Below, one piece after another: positions 1 to 5,719 of a DNA stretch of 18,734 nucleotides (position 1 is its first letter; every line of letters starts with the position of its first letter). This stretch comes from JBHIKY01 sp042139015 (GTDB lineage Bacteria; Bacillota; Bacilli; Bacillales; Marinococcaceae), in NCBI RefSeq assembly GCF_042139015.1, contig NZ_JBHIKY010000043.1:1-18734 (forward strand), written 5' to 3'. The notes beneath the pieces are model-generated. The model saw only the letters and a list, made by a program, of their open reading frames with translations, was not told the DNA's origin and made no database searches. Made by a program: the position numbers and the translations under genes.

Positions 1-17
1 GTCGAGGGCTTATCCAA
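1..17 (+). rRNA. 23S rRNA, 3' terminal bases (partial)
   Basis: The window opens with GTCGAGGGCTTATCC, which matches the conserved extreme 3' end of Firmicute 23S rRNA (B. subtilis ends in a GATCGAGGACTTAACC-type sequence). A 5S rRNA gene begins about 100 bases further on, as expected in a 16S-23S-5S operon. The spacer holds the motif TTATCCAGTTTTGAGGGAA, which I recall as typical of Bacillus 23S-5S spacers. The exact mature end is uncertain by a few bases because its pairing partner, the 23S 5' end, lies outside the window. Confidence 0.7.
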
Positions 18-118
18 CGCAAAGGAAAGCGCCTCGTGACCAATCGGCTCTCTATTGATATTCGTTATCCAGTTTTGAGGGAATACATTTTCTCCGACAG
101 GCACCGATGTGCCGCATT

Positions 119-236
119 GTCCGGTGACGACAGCGAAGAGGTCCCACCCGTTTCCATGCCGAACACGGAAGTTAAGCTCTTCAGCGCTGATGATAATGAA
201 GGGGCAACCCTTTGTGAAAGTAGGACGCTGCCGGGC
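119..236 (+). rRNA. rrf: 5S rRNA, copy 1 (rRNA operon distal gene)
   Basis: The gene carries the conserved 5S core CCGAACACGGAAGTTAAGC and the 3' motif GTAGGACG. The ends were set from helix I: GTCCGG at 119-124 pairs with CCGGGC at 231-236, with one G-T wobble. The length of 118 nt is normal. It is the last gene of the rRNA operon entering from the left and is followed within 10 bases by a strong terminator. It is almost identical to the second 5S copy at 5328-5445; apart from compensatory changes in helix I, only a couple of bases near the 5' end differ. Confidence 0.95.
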
Positions 237-242
237 ACGATA

Positions 243-283
243 GAAAAAGCCGCCAGAACTTCGAGTTCCGGCGGCTTTTTTTG
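243..283 (+). terminator. Rho-independent terminator of the rRNA operon
   Basis: GCCGCC-a-GAACT at 249-260 pairs with AGTTC-c-GGCGGC at 264-275 around a TCG loop, giving a stem of 11 pairs with one A/C mismatch. A run of seven T follows at 276-282 and an A run precedes the stem. It separates the rRNA operon from the repeat array downstream, so operon read-through into the array should be limited. Confidence 0.92.
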
Positions 284-500
284 TATGGGCTGCCTTCTGC
301 CTTGGCTTCGAAAAGGGGGATACCTTCAAAGAGAAAGGGATAAGCTTGTGGTCCGGGGGAAAGAGTCAGCGCAACGCGGGATACATTCTCGCCATCAGGG
401 GAAACGCGCCATGAAAGAAGTGAAAAGCTGCCACAAAGCGTGAAACGCCGCGCCAAGCGTGGATAAGCACACCGAAAAGGTGATATGCGCTCGGGAAGGG

Positions 501-683
501 GGAAACCATGGAAAAGAAAGGGAAAAATGTGTCGTCCGGGGGAAACCCCACCCCGGGACGGGAAACGAGCGAGGTGCGGTGGAAAGTGGTAGCGCAAAGC
601 GGGAAACGCCCTCAGCAAAAGGGGAAACACTCCCAGCGAGGAGTGAAAAGCTGCCCCAAAGCAGGAAACGCCGTCCCAAGAGT
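501..683 (+). repeat. Higher-order block of the array, copy 1 (nine units)
   Basis: Nine successive array units (cores at 501, 521, 541, 561, 581, 602, 623, 644, 664) recur in the same order at 763-945 and 986-1168. Diagnostic pieces are CCCCACCCCGGGACG, GAGCGAGGTGCGGT and GTGGTAGCGCAAAGCG in units 3 to 5 of the block. This copy resembles copy 3 more closely than copy 2 in units 6 and 7. Confidence 0.85.
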
Positions 684-762
684 GGATACCCACTTCAAAC
701 ATGGATATGTGCTCCGAAAGTGGGAAACGAGCTATCAAGAAGTGAAATCTGCTTCGATAACG

Positions 763-945
763 GGAAACCACAGAAAAGAAAGGGATAAATGTGTCTTCCG
801 GGGGGAAACCCCACCCCGGGACGGGAAACGAGCGAGGTGCGGTGGAAAGTGGTAGCGCAAAGCGGGAAACGCACTCGGCTCCGGTGGAAACGCGCCATGA
901 AAGAAGTGAAAGCTGCCCCAAAGCGTGAAACGCCGTCCCAAGAGT
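763..945 (+). repeat. Higher-order block of the array, copy 2 (nine units)
   Basis: This second copy starts 262 bases (13 units) after copy 1. Units 1 to 5 match closely. Units 6 and 7 (cores at 865 and 886) are replaced by other unit types, GCACTCGGCTCCGGT and GCGCCATGAAAGAAG; the latter also occurs at 402-420. Units 8 and 9 match again. Confidence 0.8.
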
Positions 946-985
946 GGATACTCACTTCAAACATGGGAAATCTGCTTCGATAACG

Positions 986-1168
986 GGAAACCAATGAAAA
1001 GAATGGGATAAATTTGTTCTCCAGGGGAAAACCAACCCCGGGACGGGAAACGAGCGTGGTGCGGTGGAAAGTGGCAGCGCAAAGCGGGAAACGCCCTCAG
1101 CAAAAGGGGAAACACTCCCAGCGAGAAGTGAAAAGCTGCCCCAAAGCGTGAAATGCCGCCCCAAGAGT
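986..1168 (+). repeat. Higher-order block of the array, copy 3 (nine units)
   Basis: This third copy starts 223 bases (11 units) after copy 2. The two-unit shortening comes from the lead-in. The four units at 684-762 before copy 2 are reduced to two units at 946-985 before copy 3, keeping the first and last types and losing the middle two. Confidence 0.82.
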
Positions 1169-1261
1169 CGATAATCACTCCAAGCAGGGGATATCCATTC
1201 CGCAAGCGGGGAACCGAGAAAAGAAAGGAATCTATGCCCTAGACACGATTCATAAAAAACG

Positions 1262-1275
1262 ATTACCATGGTAAT
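1262..1275. promoter_or_regulatory. 14-bp perfect palindrome upstream of pxpB, possible operator
   Basis: ATTACCATGGTAAT is a perfect 14-bp palindrome lying 54 bases before the pxpB start, between the array and the operon. It overlaps an AT-rich stretch (TTCATA at 1249 and TAATTA at 1272 are 17 bases apart) that could be a weak sigma-A promoter. Position and symmetry suggest a dimeric repressor site controlling the pxp operon. No regulator gene is next to it and I do not recognise the motif. Confidence 0.35.
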
Positions 1276-1329
1276 TATAAAGTACCTTCCTCATTAACCG
1301 TAATCGAAGTATGAAGGGATGTTTTCTGT

Positions 1330-2073
1330 ATGAAGGTTGAAAGCTACACGTATGGCGATCAGGCGATCAGAGTTGTATTTGGAGATAAAATTCATGAATC
1401 GATCAGCAATGAAATAAGGAAGTTCTGCTATAAACTGGAGCAGGCACACCTCCCTGAAGTTATAGAATGGGTTCCTTCCTTCACCGCTGTAACGATTTAT
1501 TTTGACCCGATTAAAACCGATGCACAATCAATCATGCAGAGTGCACAAGAAATAATGACCTCATCTAACGATATAAGCCTCCCAAAGGCAAGCGTCTGTG
1601 AAATTCCGGTTTTCTATGGTGGTGAATATGGGCCGGATCTGCGAAAAGTAGCGGAAAATAATAAGCTTACTGAAGAGGATGTTATCAACATACATACGAG
1701 TCGTGCTTATCTGGTGTATATGATCGGATTTACTCCAGGATTTCCTTATCTGGGGGGGATGGATGAGTCAATTGCGTGTCCGCGGCTTGATACACCGAGA
1801 AAGTTAGTTAAGGCAGGGTCGGTCGGTATTGCCGGTTCGCAGACTGGAATGTATTCGTTGGACAGCCCGGGAGGCTGGAATATCATTGGTCGTTCCCCCG
1901 TTGAGCTTTTCCATAAGAAGCGGACACCGCCGGCCCTGCTTCAACAGGGCAATTATGTTCGTTTCTATCCGATTGATGAAAAGACATACCGTGACATCCG
2001 GGAGAAAAGTGAGAATGGTGATTATACCCCTGTATGGAGAGAGAAGGAGGATCATGATGAAGCAATGCATTGA
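1330..2073 (+). CDS. pxpB: 5-oxoprolinase subunit PxpB (KipI family)
   Basis: This 247-residue protein is one of three subunits of the prokaryotic ATP-dependent 5-oxoprolinase, which opens 5-oxoproline (pyroglutamate) to glutamate in the cytoplasm. B. subtilis KipI, also known as an inhibitor of the sporulation kinase KinA, is the family prototype. Visible family motifs are GFTPGFPYLGGMDE, the conserved PRLDTPRK stretch, and AGSVGIAGSQTGMYSLDSPG before GGWNIIGRSP near the C-terminus. The ATG at 1330 is preceded by AAGGGA with a 10-base gap. It is the first gene of an operon, and the next gene starts inside its 3' end with an overlap of 17 bases. Length is normal for the family. Whether this copy also affects sporulation kinases cannot be seen from sequence. 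Confidence 0.93.
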   Translation: MKVESYTYGDQAIRVVFGDKIHESISNEIRKFCYKLEQAHLPEVIEWVPSFTAVTIYFDPIKTDAQSIMQSAQEIMTSSNDISLPKASVCEIPVFYGGEYGPDLRKVAENNKLTEEDVINIHTSRAYLVYMIGFTPGFPYLGGMDESIACPRLDTPRKLVKAGSVGIAGSQTGMYSLDSPGGWNIIGRSPVELFHKKRTPPALLQQGNYVRFYPIDEKTYRDIREKSENGDYTPVWREKEDHDEAMH

Positions 2074-2833
2074 TTTAAATTGCGATCTTGGAGAGAGCTT
2101 TGGAATATATACACTTGGTCAGGACGAGGAAATCCTGAAACTTGTGACTTCTGCAAATATTGCCTGCGGCTATCATGCCGGAGATCACCGCGTAATGGCG
2201 GAGACCGTTGATCTTGCTAAGGCTTCCGGTACAGCTGTTGGAGCCCACCCCGGTTATCCGGATCTTGCTGGCTTTGGGAGGCGTGCCATGAACATAGATC
2301 CAGAGGAAATCTACGACCTGGTGATATATCAAATTGGCGCCCTGCAAGGATTTTGTCAATCGAAGAAAGTCTCAATGCAGCATGTAAAACCGCATGGCGC
2401 ATTATACAATCATGCCTGTGCTGATCAGGAGGCCGCAGAAGCCGTTGCAGAGGCAGTGGCTGCCGTAAATCCTGGACTGCTGCTTTATGGATTGTCTGGA
2501 AGTGAATTAATTAAAGCAGGGGAGAAAAAAGGGTTGAAGACGGTAAATGAAGTCTTTGCTGACCGTACGTACATGACAGATGGAAGTTTGACGCCCAGAA
2601 GCCATGCCAAAGCGCTTATTCACGATAAACAGGAGGCAGAACACAGGGTGATTGAGATGATCTCTTCGCAGCAGACAGAAGCACTGGACGGCTCGCTTGT
2701 GCCGTTGCAGGCTGACACTATATGTGTGCACGGCGATAAGCCGGAAGCACTTGATTTTGTGAAACAGCTGCATGAAGCTTTTTCGAGAAATAATATTACA
2801 GCGAAAGCTCCAGGAGAGTTCAGTAATGAATAA
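2057..2833 (+). CDS. pxpA: 5-oxoprolinase subunit PxpA (LamB/YcsF family)
   Basis: This 258-residue protein of the LamB/YcsF family is the PxpA component of 5-oxoprolinase, acting with PxpB and PxpC. Motifs near the N-terminus are DLNCDLGESFG (residues 6-16), SANIACGYHAGDH (32-44) and GAHPGYPDLAGFGRR (62-76), followed by QHVKPHGALYN; the conserved His, Asp and Asn residues suggest a hydrolase-like active site. Two in-frame ATGs stand at 2054 and 2057 after AAGGAGG (2044-2050). The second has the better spacing of 6 bases and was chosen. The open frame continues upstream to 1829, but that part overlaps pxpB and does not resemble the family. The gene overlaps pxpB by 17 bases and pxpC by 8 bases, which indicates translational coupling and fits subunits made in fixed ratio. 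Confidence 0.95.
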   Translation: MKQCIDLNCDLGESFGIYTLGQDEEILKLVTSANIACGYHAGDHRVMAETVDLAKASGTAVGAHPGYPDLAGFGRRAMNIDPEEIYDLVIYQIGALQGFCQSKKVSMQHVKPHGALYNHACADQEAAEAVAEAVAAVNPGLLLYGLSGSELIKAGEKKGLKTVNEVFADRTYMTDGSLTPRSHAKALIHDKQEAEHRVIEMISSQQTEALDGSLVPLQADTICVHGDKPEALDFVKQLHEAFSRNNITAKAPGEFSNE

Positions 2834-3794
2834 AGTGAAACTGTGCCGGGTAAGAAAACCGGGTATGTTCACCACGATGCAGGATGCAGGCCGTACCGGC
2901 TATCTCAGCCAGGGACTGCCGCCGTCCGGAGCGATGGATCATTATGCATTTACCGCGGCAAATCTTCTCGTTGGCAATCATCTAAAAGAAGCGGTTTTGG
3001 AGATGACGTTAACGGGTCCTGAATTGATATTTGAAGAACGGGCGATGCTTGCTTTAACCGGAGGAGATTTTCAGCCCCGTCTCAACGGAAAACAGGTTGA
3101 TATGTGGACATTATTTCAGGTGGAAGCTGGAGATGAATTGACGTTCCGCGGTCCCAAAAGTGGTGCCAGACTTTATCTGGCGGTTGCCGGCGGCTTTCAT
3201 GGAGACTCGTTTCTCAACAGTCAATCTACCTATGTGAAGGCAAAAGCAGGCGGTGTAAATGGAAGGACTCTCGAAGAAGGAGACGAGCTTTATTTTCATG
3301 TGCCTGAATGGCCGGATAATAAACGGGCTAGGCTGCATTTTGAGCTGATTCCGGCTTACGAGGATGAGCAGACGATCCGGGTTGTGGAGGGACCTGAAGA
3401 ATCTGCATTTACCGAAGAAGGCCTGGACCATTTTTACAACTCCGCCTACACGATTACAAATAACGCTGATAGAATGGGATACCGGCTTGAAGGTAAAAAA
3501 ATCACCCACAAAAATGGAGCTGATATTCATTCGGATGCGATCGTTTTCGGGACCATTCAGGTTGCGGCGAACGGCCTGCCAATTATACTCATGGCGGACC
3601 GGCAGACGACTGGAGGATACACGAGAATAGCCAATGTGATTACTGTTGATCTTCCGAAGCTTGCCCAAATGAAGCCGGGCCAAAAAGTCTATTTCAAAAA
3701 AATAGAGGTGAAGGATGCAGTAGAAGCAATGCGTGCCGAACGCAAACAATTTTCTAACCTTGCCTTTGCAATTCATGATATGATGTCCGAGTGA
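2826..3794 (+). CDS. pxpC: 5-oxoprolinase subunit PxpC (KipA family)
   Basis: This 322-residue protein is the third 5-oxoprolinase subunit (biotin-dependent carboxyltransferase-like KipA/PxpC family). Family motifs are KPGMFTTMQDAGRTGYLSQG at the N-terminus, PPSGAMDHYAF, ANLLVGN, VAGGF in the middle, and near the C-terminus NNADRMGYRLEG, SDAIVFGTIQVAANGLPI and MADRQTTGGY. The ATG at 2826 follows AGGAG (2812-2816) with a 9-base gap and overlaps the end of pxpA by 8 bases. An earlier in-frame start at 2772 would add 18 residues that do not look like family sequence. PxpB and PxpC homologues occur fused in some bacteria; here they are separate, with pxpA between them. Confidence 0.94.
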   Translation: MNKVKLCRVRKPGMFTTMQDAGRTGYLSQGLPPSGAMDHYAFTAANLLVGNHLKEAVLEMTLTGPELIFEERAMLALTGGDFQPRLNGKQVDMWTLFQVEAGDELTFRGPKSGARLYLAVAGGFHGDSFLNSQSTYVKAKAGGVNGRTLEEGDELYFHVPEWPDNKRARLHFELIPAYEDEQTIRVVEGPEESAFTEEGLDHFYNSAYTITNNADRMGYRLEGKKITHKNGADIHSDAIVFGTIQVAANGLPIILMADRQTTGGYTRIANVITVDLPKLAQMKPGQKVYFKKIEVKDAVEAMRAERKQFSNLAFAIHDMMSE

Positions 3795-3809
3795 GAAGGG
3801 GGATTTTAA

Positions 3810-4964
3810 GTGGACCTTAAATTCAACACCCGCGCTGTTCATTTTCAGACAGATGACGGGGAAAAAAATAAAAGCAAAACAAAGCCAATCTATCAAACCT
3901 CTGCGTTTACCTTTCAGGATCTAGATGATATGGAGGAGTATTTCCAGGGAAACAAAGAGCACTTATATACACGCTACAGTAATCCTAATACCGATGATCT
4001 TGGAAGAGGAGTGGCAAATCTTGAAGGAACGCCGGCAGGTCTTGCTGCCTCCTCTGGTATGTCAGCTATTCTTGTCGGGGTGCTTGCTTCGGTAAAGCCG
4101 GGCGAGCACATGATTGTGCCGATGGATTTATACGGAGGCACCTATCAGCTTTTTCAGCAGGAGCTGCAGGAATGGGGAATATTAGTATCAATTGTAGATT
4201 TCAATGATCATGAAAAAATCATCAGCGAGATTACAGACAAGACCAGGTTAATTTATGCTGAAGCTGTCACAAATCCGCTTCTTCGAAAAGAAGATACAAG
4301 GGCGCTCGCAGCCATTGCAGAACAGCATCAGCTGAAACTGATGATAGATAACACCTTTCCCACCCCTTATTTTTACAGGCCTTATGAGCTTGGAGCAGAT
4401 CTGGTAGTCCACAGCGCGACAAAATATATCGGCGGACACAGCGATGTTACCGCCGGAGTGCTGGCCGGGGATGAAAATCTGATCGCCAAAGCCAAAAAGA
4501 GGCTGATCAGCATTGGGGCTAATCTCAGCCCCTTTGAGTCATGGCTTGCGTGCCGGGGGTTAAAGACTCTTTCAATAAGAATGAAGCAGCAGGGAGACAA
4601 TGCGGCGGCGCTTGCAGATTGGTTTAGCCAAAACAGTCCGGTAAAAGCCGTTTATTATCCGGAAGACCTCTCTGACAAAGGCAACGGTGCCATGGTAAGT
4701 ATCGATTTAGGGGAAAAGTACGATGTTAAAGCATTCTTCCAATCGCTCGGCTGGATAAAAATTGTTCCGACGCTTGCAGGAGTGGAAACGACCGTCTCAT
4801 ATCCGTTAAATACATCCCACCGTACCGTTCCGGAAGAGATCAGGCAGAGTCTGGGCATCACGGCGGGTACCGTCAGAATTTCTGTCGGCATTGAGGATGC
4901 AGGCGATATTATTGATGGATTTGCAGAAGCACTGAAGGCGACCAAAAAACTAATAAAGAACTGA
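3810..4964 (+). CDS. Cys/Met-metabolism PLP-dependent enzyme (cystathionine gamma-synthase/lyase-like)
   Basis: This 384-residue member of the Cys/Met metabolism PLP family (fold type I) carries the PLP lysine in SATKYIGGH (K205), the aspartate that contacts the pyridine nitrogen in MIDNTF (D180), and YTRYSNPN (53-60), which binds the phosphate of the neighbouring subunit. Near the C-terminus AGVETTVSYP, TSHR and RISVGIED are present. The family includes cystathionine gamma-synthase, beta- and gamma-lyases and methionine gamma-lyase. The YGGTY segment (108-112) lacks the cysteine typical of true methionine gamma-lyases, so a cystathionine lyase/synthase or desulfhydrase role is more likely; the subtype is not settled. 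The start is GTG at 3810, 7 bases after AAGGGGG. It follows pxpC by 15 bases and ends in the operon terminator, so it belongs to the pxp transcription unit, an uncommon partner for 5-oxoprolinase. Confidence 0.85.
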   Translation: MDLKFNTRAVHFQTDDGEKNKSKTKPIYQTSAFTFQDLDDMEEYFQGNKEHLYTRYSNPNTDDLGRGVANLEGTPAGLAASSGMSAILVGVLASVKPGEHMIVPMDLYGGTYQLFQQELQEWGILVSIVDFNDHEKIISEITDKTRLIYAEAVTNPLLRKEDTRALAAIAEQHQLKLMIDNTFPTPYFYRPYELGADLVVHSATKYIGGHSDVTAGVLAGDENLIAKAKKRLISIGANLSPFESWLACRGLKTLSIRMKQQGDNAAALADWFSQNSPVKAVYYPEDLSDKGNGAMVSIDLGEKYDVKAFFQSLGWIKIVPTLAGVETTVSYPLNTSHRTVPEEIRQSLGITAGTVRISVGIEDAGDIIDGFAEALKATKKLIKN

Positions 4965-4988
4965 CTCCAAGGGAGTCAGTTCTTTTAG
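4956..4988 (+). terminator. Terminator of the pxp operon, overlapping the last stop codon
   Basis: AAGAACTGACTCC (4956-4968) pairs perfectly with GGAGTCAGTTCTT (4972-4984) around the 3-base loop AAG, and the right arm runs into TTTT. The TGA stop codon of the PLP enzyme gene lies inside the left arm. Confidence 0.88.
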
Positions 4989-5039
4989 TAGTATAGGAAA
5001 AGCGATAACTTCCCCCATTTTTACCTAAAAGGAAAATAT

Positions 5040-5180
5040 TCAGCTTTTGATGAGATAGTTCATCATACTTTGATAAATATGAATGTTGTCTGTAAGAATA
5101 AAAACAGGCAGAAAGATAAAAGTGAGCACGACCGCTACATTGGCTAATAAAAAGCCTCTTACATACCTGCCGCTGTTCAT
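5040..5180 (-). CDS. Small single-pass membrane protein, unknown function
   Basis: This minus-strand ORF of 46 residues begins MNSGRYVRGF, continues with one hydrophobic stretch (residues about 9-31, LLANVAVVLTFIFLPVFIL) and ends in a short polar tail. The ATG at 5180 was chosen because AAGGAGGG lies 8 bases upstream of it. A longer in-frame start at 5249 would run through the promoter and leader. A promoter is visible at 5221-5249 on the same strand. The good ribosome-binding site and promoter argue that it is real despite its length. I do not recognise the family. It stands alone between the pxp operon and the second 5S gene. Confidence 0.6.
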   Translation of the reverse strand: MNSGRYVRGFLLANVAVVLTFIFLPVFILTDNIHIYQSMMNYLIKS

Positions 5181-5220
5181 AATAACTACCCTCCTTAATA
5201 GTTTAAATATTCTTATAATT

Positions 5221-5249
5221 AATGTAACACAATAGACACATTTTCTCAA
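5221..5249 (-). promoter_or_regulatory. Sigma-A-type promoter for the 46-residue membrane protein gene
   Basis: On the minus strand, TTGAGA (5249-5244) and TACATT (5226-5221) are separated by 17 bases. A TGT precedes the -10, giving an extended TGN element. It lies 40 bases upstream of the start codon. Confidence 0.5.
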
Positions 5250-5268
5250 TAAAAATTCATATTAAAGG

Positions 5269-5297
5269 TTGCGTCCCACGAATCAGCATGTTATATT
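5269..5297 (+). promoter_or_regulatory. Promoter for the 5S rRNA - tRNA-fMet unit
   Basis: TTGCGT (5269-5274) and TATATT (5292-5297) are separated by 17 bases, placing a start near 5304, about 24 bases before the mature 5S end. This gives the second 5S gene and tRNA-fMet a promoter of their own, independent of a 16S-23S operon. Confidence 0.6.
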
Positions 5298-5327
5298 ATA
5301 AAAGTGACGTTGAGACGACACATATTA

Positions 5328-5445
<118 letters not shown>

Positions 5446-5454
5446 TGCCCATAT

Positions 5455-5531
<77 letters not shown>

Positions 5532-5543
5532 AATTTACTAACA

Positions 5544-5574
5544 CAAAAGCCTTTCTAAGAGGGCTTTTTTTTAT
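5544..5574 (+). terminator. Terminator after tRNA-fMet
   Basis: AAAAGCC (5545-5551) pairs with GGCTTTT, followed by a run of eight T in total and TTATA. The loop is about 10 bases and could be shortened by G-T pairs. Confidence 0.8.
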
Positions 5575-5670
5575 ATTCTGCAAAAGTTTATCTTTTTGAA
5601 ACGGGAATTGGACTAGTTCGGGCGGTGTATGGAAACGGACGAGTATTTTTAATGAAAATGCTTTTTGCTA

Positions 5671-5686
5671 TATAATACGATACAAT
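5671..5686 (+). promoter_or_regulatory. Likely -10 region for the thiL-tsaD operon
   Basis: TATAAT at 5671-5676 and TACAAT at 5681-5686 lie 34-49 bases before the thiL start, in the 188-base gap after tRNA-fMet. No good -35 element is visible at 17 bases from either, so which one is used cannot be decided. Confidence 0.4.
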
Positions 5687-5719
5687 AGGATAAGATTATG
5701 ACAGACAAGGAAGATTTTC

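Larger units (their letters stand above)
317..1240 (+). repeat. Array of ~46 short units, 20-21 nt period, GGAWA core
   Basis: About 46 consecutive units each begin with a short core, usually GGAAAC or GGATA and sometimes TGAAA, followed by roughly 14 variable bases. Core starts fall at 318, 338, 358, 379, 400, 421, 441, 461, 481, 501, 521, 541, 561, 581, 602, 623, 644, 664, 684, 703, 723, 743, 763, 783, 804, 824, 844, 865, 886, 907, 926, 946, 966, 986, 1006, 1026, 1046, 1066, 1087, 1108, 1129, 1149, 1169, 1189, 1210 and 1228. Spacing is 20 or 21 nt, with three 18-19 nt exceptions. The variable parts fall into unit types that recur in the same order. The array fills the gap between the rRNA terminator and the pxp operon. 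Reading frames exist on both strands but are interrupted, because a 20-nt period is not a multiple of three and no frame has a credible start signal. The core is too short and the spacers too repetitive for CRISPR. Function unknown. Confidence 0.93.

Noticed and set aside
36..443. Plus-strand reading frame of 135 codons over the 23S-5S spacer, 5S gene and terminator
   Set aside because: It lies on rRNA and terminator sequence and has no coding features.
317..1240. CRISPR array
   Set aside because: The repeated core is only 5-7 bases and the period 20-21 nt; the variable parts recur in order; no cas genes are near. A CRISPR repeat would be 21 bases or longer with unique spacers.
181..1269. 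Several overlapping long minus-strand reading frames (up to 246 codons) rich in Phe, Pro and Ser across the array and 5S gene
   Set aside because: They arise from the periodic sequence, which has few stop codons on that strand. They overlap each other and the 5S rRNA, the 20-nt period shifts frame repeatedly, and no ribosome-binding site or domain is seen.
5595..5640. Possible stray units of the array (GAAACGGGAA and GGAAACGGAC) before thiL
   Set aside because: Only two or three core-like matches, spaced 27 bases rather than 20-21, and no shared variable parts. Too weak to call a second array.
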